A stretch of DNA of 64,000 bases from Phocaeicola coprophilus (GTDB taxonomy: Bacteria; Bacteroidota; Bacteroidia; Bacteroidales; Bacteroidaceae): assembly GCA_016900015.1 (NCBI GenBank), contig JACJJM010000002.1, positions 237,205 to 301,204 of the forward strand. The letters are read 5' to 3'. This document shows, one piece after another, positions 53,546-62,785 of this stretch. The notes under the pieces were generated by a model. That model saw only the letters and a program-made list of their open reading frames with translations, searched no databases and was not told the DNA's origin. Each line of letters opens with the position of its first letter. Position 1 is the stretch's first letter. The position numbers were made by a program, and so were the translations under genes.

Positions 53546-54514
53546 ATGAAACGCAAAAGGCGAATCATGGCGGTGAGCCTAGGAGTGATAGTCCTCCTAC
53601 TTATGGCATGCATATCCGGAGGATTCTATATGTTGGACTATGCTTTGCGCCCGATTGCTGTAGAGAAGGATTATAGAGCTTCTGATTTGAGCGGGTCGTG
53701 GCGATACATGTTTGATAAGTATCCTGAGATAGAACCATGGGTCGATAGTTTGCGCCAAGTAGCGGCATTGAAAGATACGTTTGTTGTGGCTTCCGATGGA
53801 GCGCGTTTGCATGCTTTTTATGTGACTTCGCCTGATACAATACGTCAGACAGCTGTCATCGTACATGGATATACGGACAATGCTGTTCGTATGTTGATGA
53901 TAGGTTATCTTTACCATCATAACTTGCATTACAATATCTTGTTGCCGGATTTACGCTATGCCGGACAGAGTGGAGGCACACATATCCAGATGGGATGGAA
54001 TGACCGTCTGGATGTGCTTCGTTGGATGGAAATAGCGAATGAGCTGTTTGGAGGAGACACACAGATGGTGGTGCATGGTATTTCGATGGGAGCTGCCACC
54101 ACCATGATGCTGTCTGGAGAGCCTCAACAAGAATATGTCAAGTGTTTTGTGGAAGATTGTGGTTACACCAGCGTCTGGGATCAGTTTTCCAAAGAATTGG
54201 ATGAACAGTTTCATTTGCCAGAGTTTCCATTGCTCTATATGGCAAATGTTCTTTGCCGATTGTGCTATGGCTGGGATTTTCAAGAGGCCAGCGCATTAGA
54301 ACAAGTGAAGAAATGTTCTTTGCCAATGTTGTTTATACATGGAGATGCTGATGATTATGTTCCTACATGGATGGCTTATAGACTTTATGAGGTGAAACCA
54401 GAGCCAAAGGAGTTGTGGATTGTACCTCAAGCAGCACATGCTGCATCCTATCATGACTATCGTGCGGCATACACTCGTCGAATTCAGGAGTTCACAGCAA
54501 AATACATGAAGTAA
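53546..54514 (+). CDS. Membrane-anchored alpha/beta hydrolase
   Basis: 322 residues. One N-terminal membrane helix (VSLGVIVLLLMACISGGFYML), then an alpha/beta-hydrolase fold: oxyanion HGYTD, nucleophile elbow VVHGISMGAATTM, acid loop FIHGDADDYVPTWMAY, histidine AAHAASYH. This layout resembles membrane-tethered serine peptidase/esterase-like hydrolases with the catalytic domain in the periplasm. Substrate unknown. It starts 13 bases after aroE and is probably part of the same transcript; the longer frame starting at 53474 overlaps aroE. Confidence 0.88.
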   Translation: MKRKRRIMAVSLGVIVLLLMACISGGFYMLDYALRPIAVEKDYRASDLSGSWRYMFDKYPEIEPWVDSLRQVAALKDTFVVASDGARLHAFYVTSPDTIRQTAVIVHGYTDNAVRMLMIGYLYHHNLHYNILLPDLRYAGQSGGTHIQMGWNDRLDVLRWMEIANELFGGDTQMVVHGISMGAATTMMLSGEPQQEYVKCFVEDCGYTSVWDQFSKELDEQFHLPEFPLLYMANVLCRLCYGWDFQEASALEQVKKCSLPMLFIHGDADDYVPTWMAYRLYEVKPEPKELWIVPQAAHAASYHDYRAAYTRRIQEFTAKYMK

Positions 54515-54535
54515 CCCGTTTCGTTCATTATTACA

Positions 54536-55039
54536 TCATTCTTCGTCGTTTTCTTTGAACACCAAGTCACCCAAAAAGTCTATTGATTGTCTGCGTTGCA
54601 TGTTGACATGGATGCTTGACGAACCATTATCATAGACATCAATGTGGAACGTATAAAAATCTTCACGTGTGCGGGCCGAGAATTCTATCTCATAGTTTCC
54701 TTTCTTTCCAATGCTTTGCTTGTAATCCTCTACTTTTGCTTCAAAGTTTAATCCTTCTCCTCCTCCGTACGGCACGTTATAGCCACGACCATAGTAAGGC
54801 AAATAGGAGAACACAGAGTCATTGCGTACTTCGAGAGAATAGTAAGAATTGAGTTGGACGTTCCATCCGCTCATAGTTAATGCAGAATTTGGTTCAATTC
54901 TGAATTGCTTCGATTCCATGCATTCTTTGACCATTTGTGCACGTTGTTGTTTTCTTTCGGCTTTAGTCTGTGCCAATGAGAAAGTTGGAATGACAGCCAT
55001 TAGTAGTAAGCATATGCCTGTTTGAACAAATGTTTTCAT
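54536..55039 (-). CDS. DUF4251 domain secreted protein
   Basis: 167 residues. Signal peptide (about 1-23, ending TFSLA), a short basic linker (TKAERKQQRAQ), then a beta-rich domain: LTMSGWNVQLNSYYSLEV, VFSYLPYYGRGYNVPYGGGE and the C-terminal YTFHIDVYDNGSSSIHVNMQRRQSIDF. This matches DUF4251, a Bacteroidetes family of unknown function thought to lie in the periplasm. Convergent with the hydrolase gene. Confidence 0.88.
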   Translation of the reverse strand: MKTFVQTGICLLLMAVIPTFSLAQTKAERKQQRAQMVKECMESKQFRIEPNSALTMSGWNVQLNSYYSLEVRNDSVFSYLPYYGRGYNVPYGGGEGLNFEAKVEDYKQSIGKKGNYEIEFSARTREDFYTFHIDVYDNGSSSIHVNMQRRQSIDFLGDLVFKENDEE

Positions 55040-55186
55040 ATATATTATTGTTTGAAGTTAGACACCCAAAGGTAAGCAGAATCCTAAAAGAATAATGTGA
55101 AATATGACCTAATTAGCTACTTTTAGTCTTCTATAAGGAATTCACCATCACTATTTTCTTGACGCTAGCGAGTGATGAAATATTAT

Positions 55187-55236
55187 CCCAAATCGGTCAA
55201 AGTGTTTGAACAAACGTGCTAATGGACTGATTGGGG
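55187..55236. repeat. CCCAAATCGGTC element: 50-bp inverted repeat
   Basis: CCCAAATCGGTC (55187-55198) is inverted as GACTGATTGGGG (55225-55236). The interior GTTTGAACAAACGTGCTAAT is the inverse of sequence at 34397-34417. It belongs to the family at 34287-34564 and 62367/62770. Confidence 0.7.
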
Positions 55237-55305
55237 CTCAAGGCTCATTCGAGCGAATACACCGAACATACGTTCCCACAAAGTTTATTTCAATACATTT
55301 TCCTG

Positions 55306-55533
55306 CCGAAAAAGATCCCTGGCGACTCGCCAACGAGCGTCGGAATGCCGAAAAAGATCCCTGGCAGCTCGCCGACGGGCGTCGGAATGCCGAAAAAGAT
55401 CCCTGGCGGCTCGCCGACGGGCGTCGGAATGCCGAAAAAGATCCCTGGCAGCTCGCCGACGGGCGTCGGAATGCTGAAAAAGATCCCTAGCGGCTCGCCG
55501 ACAAGCGTCGGAGACCGAAAAAGATCTTTTTTT
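55306..55533. repeat. 42-bp tandem repeat, five copies plus a partial one
   Basis: Units start at 55306, 55348, 55390, 55432 and 55474, with a partial copy at 55515. Each begins CCGAAAAAGATCCCTGGC and contains a CCGAC/GTCGG hairpin. As 42 is a multiple of three, several frames stay open on both strands, but the repeating products (EKDPWRLADGRRNA, FRHSDARRRAARDL, GIFFGIPTPVGE) do not look like a real protein. The array sits in an 866-base gene-free gap; 55534-55830 shows nothing else. Confidence 0.85.
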
Positions 55534-55837
55534 AACAAAAAACGCCTTTGGAATAACCAATAGATGACACCATCATCCAAAGCGTCCACGGATGCAAGTG
55601 CGTCAAGCGGAGATAATCATTTTCAAATATAGATACTGGACATGGAGCGTTTATTTTATAGCAGTGCTTATGATTATTTTATCATTGCATTTTTGAAAAT
55701 GTAAGAACCGCTTTATTGAGGATGTTGCGAATGGAGTTTTTGAGAGAATAGCCTGTACGCTGACAAGCTTATTGTAATTTTTTATATTCTATTGATGGCG
55801 GATAGGAATTGATGGATTCTAATTTGGTAGATGAAAA

Positions 55838-55876
55838 GACCGAAAGTTCTGCTTTTGAATGACAGTGCTTTCGGTC
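55838..55876 (-). terminator. Terminator after pfkA
   Basis: GACCGAAAG (55838-55846) pairs with CTTTCGGTC (55868-55876). On the minus strand it is followed by TTTTC. Confidence 0.75.
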
Positions 55877-55905
55877 TTATATGTTAAATATGCGTTGTTG
55901 CAATA

Positions 55906-56886
55906 TTAGATAGATAGCTCATTAAGTACATTAATAAGTTCTTTATCAATCGGTTTGTCTCGCTTGATAGCTTTGTTGAAGGGGACATAGACGATTTCAT
56001 TGTTATTGATGCCAATCATCACGTTACGTTGTTCTTCTTTCAAAGCTTCTATGACGGCAACACCCAGACGGCTTGCCAAAATGCGGTCGAAAGCACTAGG
56101 AGTTCCGCCGCGCTGCAGATGTCCGAGGATTGTGACACGTACGTCATATTGAGGATATTCTTTACGTACACGTTCGGCATAGTGCATAGCTCCACCGCTT
56201 TTCGGACTTTCCGATACGATGACAATGCTACTGCTTTTGCTTTTGCGCACACCGCGGCTGATAAATTCTTCCAGCTGGTCTATGTCTGTTTGATCTTCCG
56301 GGATAATGGCAGCTTCAGCTCCTGAAGCAATGGCGCTGTTTTGCGCGAGGAATCCGGCGTCGCGTCCCATAACTTCCACGAAGAAGATTCGGTCATGCGA
56401 TGTTGCTGTGTCACGTATCTTGTCCACACATTCGATAATCGTGTTGAGGGCTGTGTCATATCCGATGGTGGAGTCTGTTCCATAGAGGTCATTGTCGATG
56501 GTTCCCGGCAGTCCGATACAAATGACATCGTGTTCGTTGGCCAAAGCTTGTGCACCAGCCAATGAACCATTGCCTCCAATGACGACAAGTGCATCAATGC
56601 CATGCGCTTGCATGTTTTCGTATGCTTTTTGGCGACCCTCCGGAGTCATGAATTCTTTAGAGCGTGCAGTCTTTAAGATCGTACCTCCGCGTTGGATGAT
56701 GTTACTGACACTTTCAGTAGTGAGATCTTTTATTTCATTGTTAATTAATCCTTCATATCCCCGATAGATTCCTTTTACCTGCCAGCCATTAAAAATTGCC
56801 GAACGTGTCACGGCACGAATAGCTGCATTCATTCCTGGAGCATCACCTCCGGAAGTCAAAATACCAATACATTTAATTGTTCCCAT
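55906..56886 (-). CDS. pfkA: ATP-dependent 6-phosphofructokinase
   Basis: Commits fructose 6-phosphate to glycolysis. 326 residues, the ATP-PFK length. Motifs: [71 protein letters not shown] and [16 protein letters not shown]. The GGNGS form and the GTD segment fit the ATP- rather than PPi-dependent group. Single gene with its own promoter. Confidence 0.95.
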   Translation of the reverse strand: MGTIKCIGILTSGGDAPGMNAAIRAVTRSAIFNGWQVKGIYRGYEGLINNEIKDLTTESVSNIIQRGGTILKTARSKEFMTPEGRQKAYENMQAHGIDALVVIGGNGSLAGAQALANEHDVICIGLPGTIDNDLYGTDSTIGYDTALNTIIECVDKIRDTATSHDRIFFVEVMGRDAGFLAQNSAIASGAEAAIIPEDQTDIDQLEEFISRGVRKSKSSSIVIVSESPKSGGAMHYAERVRKEYPQYDVRVTILGHLQRGGTPSAFDRILASRLGVAVIEALKEEQRNVMIGINNNEIVYVPFNKAIKRDKPIDKELINVLNELSI

Positions 56887-56946
56887 AAGTGGTCTTTCTT
56901 TTTTAGCAAAATGTTTTTAGAGTTACCCTTTGTTTCTGTTGTGATG

Positions 56947-56954
56947 CAAAAGTA
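56947..56954 (-). promoter_or_regulatory. -7 box for pfkA
   Basis: Minus strand reads TACTTTTG, matching TAnnTTTG, about 60 bases before the start codon. Confidence 0.65.
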
Positions 56955-57061
56955 GAAAAAATACTCACATGCAAATATAAAAAAAGAAAAATTAGCCGAC
57001 CCTCTATGGCTATTAAATCTTAATGTTCGCAGGTGTTTCTTTTTTGCTTAAGCCGGCACAT

Positions 57062-58147
57062 TTATTTAGAGTCGATTTCCTCTAAGATTTGGATGATACG
57101 TTCTGCTGTCCTTCCGTCCCATCGCTCGGGCAAAGCTCCTTGTTTCCAGTCTCCTATCCGTAATGTGTCTAATGCTTTTGCCAAGGCTTGCATATCAAGT
57201 CCTACCATGACATTGGTACCCTCGTTGACTGTTTCAGGGTGTTCCACATAGTCGTTGATGGTAATACAAGGTATGCCAAGGAATGTTGCTTCTTCAGCAA
57301 CATTGCCTGAGTCTGTAATGATACCCGCTGCTTGACTTTCCAAATAACCGAATTTTAGGTAGGACTGAGGTGATAGTATGTGGAAACGCGACAGGTCTAT
57401 TCCTGCATTTTTCACTTTTTCGGCCACATAGTCATGCAGTGGGGCGATGATGGGCTGAGTCGTGTGGTTTAGTATAACATCCAATAAGTTCCGAAGTTGG
57501 ATTGGATTGTCGGCGACAGCCCGTCGATTGAGAGTAAATAAGATGTATTGGCCGTCTGCTACATTTGCCGGCATTTTGGGACGTACAAATCGTTGACGAT
57601 TGTTGCGGAGTGTGTCGATGAGAATGTTCCCGACAAAGTATACGTTGGTCTGTTCTGTGCCTGTTTGGTTCAGGTTGCGGTTGGAATTTATGCCGGCCGT
57701 GAAGAAGTAGTCTGACAGTCCGTCGGTAATCATTCGATTGACTTCTTTGGGCATATTCATGTCAAAAGAGCGTATACCGGCAACCAGATGGGCTACTTTT
57801 ATATTTTTCTTTTTAGCTACAATGGAACAAGCCATTGTGGGAGTCATGTCGTCTACCACTAAAACTAAATCAGCCGGATGATTGTCTAGTTCGCGGGCAA
57901 AGGCTACTATGATATTGGCCAAACGTTCAAAGAAATCAGTCGATTCGATATTTAGATAGCTATCAGGAGCATCCATTCCCAAATCGTCAAACAGGGTGGC
58001 GTCCAAGTTCGTTTCGTTCGAACTGCCGGTATAAACCAATCGGTAGTCTAATGTTTTACCTTTAGCTTGTTCTGCCCGAATGACACGTGCCAAAGGGGCT
58101 ATCTTCATAAAATTGGGGCGTGCTCCAGCAATAATCGTAATCTTCAT
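57062..58147 (-). CDS. wecB: UDP-N-acetylglucosamine 2-epimerase (non-hydrolysing)
   Basis: Makes UDP-ManNAc for surface polysaccharide. 361 residues. Motifs: IAGARPNFMKIAPLARVI, LVVDDMTPTMACSIVAKK, AHLVAGIRSFDMNMPKEVNR, and DSGNVAEEATFLGIPCITI. The core is typical of WecB/MnaA. Usually paired with a dehydrogenase gene (wecC), which is not next to it here. Confidence 0.9.
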   Translation of the reverse strand: MKITIIAGARPNFMKIAPLARVIRAEQAKGKTLDYRLVYTGSSNETNLDATLFDDLGMDAPDSYLNIESTDFFERLANIIVAFARELDNHPADLVLVVDDMTPTMACSIVAKKKNIKVAHLVAGIRSFDMNMPKEVNRMITDGLSDYFFTAGINSNRNLNQTGTEQTNVYFVGNILIDTLRNNRQRFVRPKMPANVADGQYILFTLNRRAVADNPIQLRNLLDVILNHTTQPIIAPLHDYVAEKVKNAGIDLSRFHILSPQSYLKFGYLESQAAGIITDSGNVAEEATFLGIPCITINDYVEHPETVNEGTNVMVGLDMQALAKALDTLRIGDWKQGALPERWDGRTAERIIQILEEIDSK

Positions 58148-58194
58148 GCGACAATGGGTTTTATTATAAAATTTAAGTTGTATGAATTAATATG

Positions 58195-58202
58195 CAAAAT
58201 TA
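58195..58202 (-). promoter_or_regulatory. -7 box for wecB
   Basis: Minus strand reads TAATTTTG, about 48 bases before the wecB start and just past the cbiL stop. Confidence 0.55.
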
Positions 58203-58210
58203 AGCACTAT

Positions 58211-58915
58211 TTATCGTTTCTTTCTAAGGATAAGCAGAGAAAAATAAGGGAACGTCCGTTTGAGTAAGAGATTGAGGTCCGTTAGATGCAGGCTTTGTGG
58301 AGTCCCGATATTCTCAAAATAAAGATATTCGTATTCTGGATGATGTAACATGCATGTTTGAATATCTTCAGAACAACGGGATAATTTCATGATTACCAAG
58401 GTGTAGTTTTCCCCTATGAATGATTCTATTTCGTTCGTTGTAATATTGCCGGGAATGACCATTAAGCGTTCATCTTGACTGATGAGGTGTAGCTGGGCCA
58501 TGCTTGCAGCCGCGATGAACGAAGGGATGCCCGGAAGTTGGAGTGTGGGTATGCCGTCATTTTGAAAACGGTCAAGTACATAATGAATGGATGCATAAAT
58601 GCTGGCATCCCCTTCGACCGCAATGACTACACGCTTTTCCTTTTGATAAACTTCGTAGGCGTATTCATAGAAATGTGTATAGATGTTCATGGCCGCTTCT
58701 CGCTGGCGTGACATAGGTAAGACGATAGTTTGGATTGGGGTATTTACACCGATGGCGCGAATGAGGTTCGCAGCACGTGAATTTTCCTTTCCATTGGGCA
58801 GGCTGATTGAGGGTGCCAGAATGAGGTCTGCTTCGCGTAAGGCTTTTAGAGCTTTTAATGTCAGCAGTTCTGGATCGCCCGGTCCGAGTGATACAAATAG
58901 TATGGGATGATGCAT
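58211..58915 (-). CDS. cbiL: Precorrin-2/cobalt-factor-II C20-methyltransferase
   Basis: SAM methyltransferase of early corrin ring synthesis. 234 residues, the CobI/CbiL length. Motifs: LFVSLGPGDPELLTLKALKAL at the start, then EGDASIYASIHYVLDRF and LPGIPSFIAAASMAQLHL. It is divergent from the BtuFCD-type importer, 122 bases apart. The start at 58915 gives MHHPILFVSLGPGDP; the longer frame reaching 58978 adds residues across the divergent promoter region. Confidence 0.9.
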   Translation of the reverse strand: MHHPILFVSLGPGDPELLTLKALKALREADLILAPSISLPNGKENSRAANLIRAIGVNTPIQTIVLPMSRQREAAMNIYTHFYEYAYEVYQKEKRVVIAVEGDASIYASIHYVLDRFQNDGIPTLQLPGIPSFIAAASMAQLHLISQDERLMVIPGNITTNEIESFIGENYTLVIMKLSRCSEDIQTCMLHHPEYEYLYFENIGTPQSLHLTDLNLLLKRTFPYFSLLILRKKR

Positions 58916-58988
58916 AAAAATTTCTTTTAAAGAGTTTTTTTCTGCTGCAAATGTGCTAAAATTAACGATTAAGAACAAAGAAAAGCTC

Positions 58989-58996
58989 TATCTTTG
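58989..58996 (+). promoter_or_regulatory. -7 box for the BtuFCD-type operon
   Basis: TATCTTTG matches TAnnTTTG, 42 bases before the ATG at 59038. No cobalamin-riboswitch box is visible in the leader. Confidence 0.7.
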
Positions 58997-59037
58997 TCAA
59001 CTGAAAATTATGGTTATAAGAAAACATTTGAACATTT

Positions 59038-60198
59038 ATGCATAAACTATTGTCAAGCGTTTTGCTCCTTTTTTCTTTGGTTGTGGTTGGTTGTCAGTAT
59101 AATAAAGGGAGTCAATCTGCAGTTTCGTATTTGAATGACACTGTATCTGTCGACTCTTCTCAGTTACAAATTAGACCTCATTATGCACAAGGTTTCACCG
59201 TAGCTTATCGTTCTGGAATATGTTTGGTCGATATACATGACCCGCAGCTTGCTGATGGAGAAGTGTTTCGATATGCATTAGTGAAGCGTGGAGCTAAGCC
59301 TGCTGATGTTCCTGCCGGATATACGATCATTGAGACTCCGGTGCGGAGTGTGATTTGTATGACAACCTTACAACTGTCGAATTTTATTAAGTTGAGTGAA
59401 ACTTCTCATGTGGTGGGCGTGACTAGTACACGTCACTTGTTTAATAAACAAATGAATGCTCAAATAGAAAATGGGCAAACGCGACGTATTGGCATTGAAG
59501 GCAATTTCAATAATGAAATGGTGATGGCGCTTGAGCCGGACTTGATACTAATCTCTCCTTACAAACGAGGAGGATATGATGTTCTTAAAGAGGTGCAGAT
59601 TCCTCTTGTTCCCCATTTGGGATATAAGGAAATGACTCCGTTGGCCCAAGCAGAATGGATTAAGTTTGTGGGATTACTGCTGGGAGAGGAGGCTAAGGCG
59701 GACAGTACATTTAATGTCATAGCAGACCGCTATAATCAAGTCAAGGCGTTGGCGGCAAATGTCAAGACAAGGCCGGTGGTGCTCAGTGGCGAATTGCATG
59801 GTGGCAATTGGTATGCTGTTGGAGGAAAGAGTTTCCTGGCTCAGTTGTTTCGTGATGCCGGCGCAGAATATTTTTTGCAAGACAATCCCGCTTCGGGTGG
59901 TGTAAACTTAGATTTTGAAATGGTATACAGTCAAGCCAATCGGGCGGACTTCTGGCGCATTTTAAACAGCTATCCGGGAAAGTATTCGTATGATGCATTG
60001 AAAGATACCGACGAACGGTATGCTGATTTCAGAGCCTTTAAGGAACGAGGGGTCATCTATTGCAATTTGCGGGAAACTCCTTATTATGAAGAAATGCCGA
60101 CGTCGCCTGAATATCTTTTAGAAGATTTCGTTCATGTATTTCATCCGGAACTTTTGCCGACAGATTACCAACCTCATTTTTATACCCGATTGAAGTGA
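59038..60198 (+). CDS. ABC transporter substrate-binding lipoprotein (BtuF/FepB type)
   Basis: Periplasmic binding protein for a B12- or iron-chelate-type importer. 386 residues. Lipobox LVVVGCQYN, then the two-lobed fold with HVVGVTSTRHLFNK, GIEGNFNNEMVMALEPDLIL, the linking helix and the C-terminal lobe (VVLSGELHGGNWYAVGG). The divergent cbiL gene suggests a corrin substrate, but iron-siderophore cannot be excluded. Confidence 0.9.
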   Translation: MHKLLSSVLLLFSLVVVGCQYNKGSQSAVSYLNDTVSVDSSQLQIRPHYAQGFTVAYRSGICLVDIHDPQLADGEVFRYALVKRGAKPADVPAGYTIIETPVRSVICMTTLQLSNFIKLSETSHVVGVTSTRHLFNKQMNAQIENGQTRRIGIEGNFNNEMVMALEPDLILISPYKRGGYDVLKEVQIPLVPHLGYKEMTPLAQAEWIKFVGLLLGEEAKADSTFNVIADRYNQVKALAANVKTRPVVLSGELHGGNWYAVGGKSFLAQLFRDAGAEYFLQDNPASGGVNLDFEMVYSQANRADFWRILNSYPGKYSYDALKDTDERYADFRAFKERGVIYCNLRETPYYEEMPTSPEYLLEDFVHVFHPELLPTDYQPHFYTRLK

Positions 60199-60202
60199 GC
60201 TT

Positions 60203-61240
60203 ATGAAACGACACACTGCACTTGGCATGTGGCTGCTTGTCGTGGCCGTGCTTCTCTTTTTCTTTTTGAATTTACTTCTAGGCTCAGTGCATATTCCTGC
60301 AGAGTCCGTTTGGAATGTGATTTGGGATATGGGCGAAGAGTCTGAAATAACCCGGAATATTGTTTTGAAGTCCCGTGTTCCCCAAGCATTGACATCGATT
60401 GTCGCAGGAGCCGGATTGGCAGTCAGTGGATTGTTGATGCAGACGGTTTTCCGCAATCCATTGGCTGGGCCGTCTGTTTTAGGTATCAGTTCCGGTGCTA
60501 GTTTAGGTGTGGCTTTTGTGATTCTTTTGTCCGGGACATTAGGGGGTGTGGCTCTGAGTCGGCTTGGATTTGTGGGTGAGATAGCTCTGACCATTGGTGC
60601 CACGGTGGGAGCATTGGCTGTAATGGCGCTCATTGTTTATGTGTCCCAACATGTGAAAGGCAATGTCACGCTTCTTATCATAGGCGTAATGATAGGTTAT
60701 CTGGCTTCAGCCATTATCGGTGTACTAAAGTTTTTCAGTGTTGAAGAAGACATACGTGCGTATGTGATTTGGGGTTTGGGAAGCTTTGCACGTGTTTCCG
60801 GAGGGCAAATGCTGTTATTTGCAAGCATCATGGTCGTGCTCTTGCCTTTGTCTTTTTTGTTGGTTAAAACACTGAACCTGTTGCTTTTGGGAGACGGATA
60901 TGCTCGAAATTTAGGTTTGAACATACGTCGGGCCCGTTTTTTTGTCATTTCTTTTTCGGGCATTTTGACGGCGATAGTAACTGCGTATTGTGGTCCGATT
61001 ATGTTCTTGGGGCTTGCTGTGCCCCATTTAAGCCGGGCTCTGTTTCAGACATCCGATCATCGGGTGTTGATGCCGGCAACATTATTTATGGGTTCTTTTT
61101 TGGCCTTGGTCTGCAACCTTTTGGCTCGTATGCCGGGCTTTGAAGGTGCTTTGCCCGTTAATTCCGTTACGGCACTTGTCGGAGCACCTGTCGTTGTCTA
61201 TGTGTTGTTCAATAAAAGAAAATCCGAATTCAGTGAATAA
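60203..61240 (+). CDS. FecCD-family ABC transporter permease (BtuC type)
   Basis: Inner-membrane permease of the BtuC/FecCD family, 345 residues and about ten helices. Motifs: RVPQALTSIVAGAGLAVSGLLMQTVFRNPLAGPSVLGISSGASLG, typical of the family N-terminus, and the cytoplasmic loop near FLGLAVPHLSR. It starts four bases after the binding-protein stop. Its last base overlaps the ATPase start (TAATG). Confidence 0.93.
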   Translation: MKRHTALGMWLLVVAVLLFFFLNLLLGSVHIPAESVWNVIWDMGEESEITRNIVLKSRVPQALTSIVAGAGLAVSGLLMQTVFRNPLAGPSVLGISSGASLGVAFVILLSGTLGGVALSRLGFVGEIALTIGATVGALAVMALIVYVSQHVKGNVTLLIIGVMIGYLASAIIGVLKFFSVEEDIRAYVIWGLGSFARVSGGQMLLFASIMVVLLPLSFLLVKTLNLLLLGDGYARNLGLNIRRARFFVISFSGILTAIVTAYCGPIMFLGLAVPHLSRALFQTSDHRVLMPATLFMGSFLALVCNLLARMPGFEGALPVNSVTALVGAPVVVYVLFNKRKSEFSE

Positions 61241-62280
61241 TGAAAACTCAAACAATTCATATAGAAGATTTATCCATCGGTTATACGACGAAACACAACC
61301 GAAAAATAGTGGCTTCGCACATTCGTGCTACCATACGTAGCGGTGAATTGACATGCTTGTTGGGAGCAAACGGGGTGGGAAAGTCGACACTGCTGCGCAC
61401 GCTTTCTGCTTTTCAACCCAAATTGGATGGCTGCATTAAAGTCTTGGACAAAGAAATCTCCATGTATTCGGATAAGGAATTGGCCCGTATTATTGGGGTG
61501 GTCTTGACTGAAAAATGCGAGGTTCGCAATATGTTGGTGGAAGAGTTGATAGGATTGGGGCGTAGTCCCTATACAGGCTTTTGGGGGCGGTTGGATGAAG
61601 AGGATAAACGCATTGTGGAGTATTCGATGGCTTTGGTGAAGATTGAACACTTGGCAGGACGGATGATTCAGACACTTAGTGATGGTGAACGTCAGAAAGT
61701 GATGATAGCAAAGGCATTGGCACAGGAGACTCCTCTTATCTTTTTGGACGAACCAACGGCTTTTTTGGATTTTCCCAGTAAAGTGGAGATGATGCAACTG
61801 TTGCATAGTCTGTCGCGCACGATGAACAAGACGATATTCATGTCGACGCACGATTTGGAATTAGCCCTTCAGATTGCCGATCAGATATGGCTCATGGATC
61901 GGGCACAAGGAATAACGGTCGGTACACCTGAAGATCTTTCCTTGGATGGCAGTCTCGGACATTTTTTTGCACGCAAAGGTATCTTGTTTGATAAAGAAAC
62001 AGGGCTTTTTCGCATTGACAATGAGTTTACGCACCAGCTTCGTCTCGATGGGTGTGGGCAAAAGTATCAAATGGTGCGTAAAGCCTTGCAGCGCAACGGC
62101 ATATTGGCCAATCGACATGTGGAATCTTCCTTTTACATAGAGACCGGCAATCTTGACAAGTCAGGATATGTCCTTCATCCCGTTTCGGAAGCCCCATTGT
62201 ATGTAGATACTATTGAAAGGTTGCTTCACGAGGTGGAAGAGCGACGAAACACATTGCTTCCTTTGAAACAGGGCAATTAA
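61240..62280 (+). CDS. ABC transporter ATPase (BtuD/FecE type) with extra C-terminal domain
   Basis: Energises the permease. 346 residues, about 90 longer than usual. Walker A LLGANGVGKSTLLRTL, Q-loop region, signature LSDGERQKVMIAKALAQ, Walker B LIFLDEPTAFLDFPSK, and switch His in FMSTHDLELA. After about residue 255 an additional domain (HQLRLDGCGQKYQMVRKALQ, LHPVSEAPLYVDTIERLLHEVEERRN) follows. Such tails are known in Bacteroidetes; function unknown. Confidence 0.92.
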   Translation: MKTQTIHIEDLSIGYTTKHNRKIVASHIRATIRSGELTCLLGANGVGKSTLLRTLSAFQPKLDGCIKVLDKEISMYSDKELARIIGVVLTEKCEVRNMLVEELIGLGRSPYTGFWGRLDEEDKRIVEYSMALVKIEHLAGRMIQTLSDGERQKVMIAKALAQETPLIFLDEPTAFLDFPSKVEMMQLLHSLSRTMNKTIFMSTHDLELALQIADQIWLMDRAQGITVGTPEDLSLDGSLGHFFARKGILFDKETGLFRIDNEFTHQLRLDGCGQKYQMVRKALQRNGILANRHVESSFYIETGNLDKSGYVLHPVSEAPLYVDTIERLLHEVEERRNTLLPLKQGN

Positions 62281-62366
62281 ATCATTTAGTTTCGGATTGT
62301 CAGGACTTACTTGTAATAAGATTTCATAAAAAAAGAGAAATTACGTGAGTTAGTGATAAGCTTAAG

Positions 62367-62381
62367 CCCAAATCAGTCATT
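62367..62381 (+). repeat. CCCAAATCGGTC element, single copy left of the transposase remnant
   Basis: CCCAAATCAGTCATT, one base different from the copy at 62770-62784 in the same orientation. The two flank the transposase fragment. The rest of 62281-62483 shows nothing else. Confidence 0.55.
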
Positions 62382-62483
62382 GTATTTTCTCAAAAGAATC
62401 ATAATTGCCAAAATTCAACGCTATTTCCGTTTTAGCAATTCGTTTATTATGCGAATCAGTAGTTGGCTTCCTGATTCAAAAGA

Positions 62484-62738
62484 TTAAAAAGTGACAAATG
62501 TAAGTAGAGCAACGGCCAACTTTCCAAAGGTATGTACCAACAAGCCTTTGGTAGCTCTAACTTTAGACGCTCTTTGAATTTCTGTTTTTTCATTCAGCCA
62601 ATTGAAAAAGGATTCGATAAGTTGTCTGACCTTGGACACAGCTTGTGAGAACAAGTCTCTGGCAGCCTTATCCCTCTGTTTGAGCACTTCCGTCTCTCTC
62701 TTAATCTCCTTATGCGGGGTAAGTACTTTAACCGGATA
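62484..62738 (-). pseudogene. Transposase remnant, C-terminal part (IS982-like)
   Basis: Minus-strand translation from about 62738 gives YPVKVLTPHKEIKRETEVLK, KAARDLFSQAVSKVRQLIES, FFNWLNEKTEIQRASKVRATK and LLVHTFGKLAVALL, the C-terminal catalytic-domain end of an IS982-like DDE transposase. An in-frame stop and loss of homology just upstream show that the N-terminal two-thirds is gone. No intact inverted repeats seen. Confidence 0.75.
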
Positions 62739-62769
62739 CTCTCATTGAAGAAAGAAAAGTCGCTGTAAA

Positions 62770-62784
62770 CCCAAATCGGTCATT
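62770..62784 (+). repeat. CCCAAATCGGTC element, copy right of the transposase remnant
   Basis: CCCAAATCGGTCATTAG preceded by TAAA, identical to the word at 34382-34401. It marks the point where transposase homology stops, as if the element inserted into or recombined across it. Confidence 0.65.
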
Positions 62785-62785
62785 A

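Noticed and set aside
55206..55490. Open frame of 94 codons across the 42-bp repeat
   Set aside because: It exists only because the repeat length is divisible by three; other frames on both strands are open too, and there is no promoter or plausible protein.
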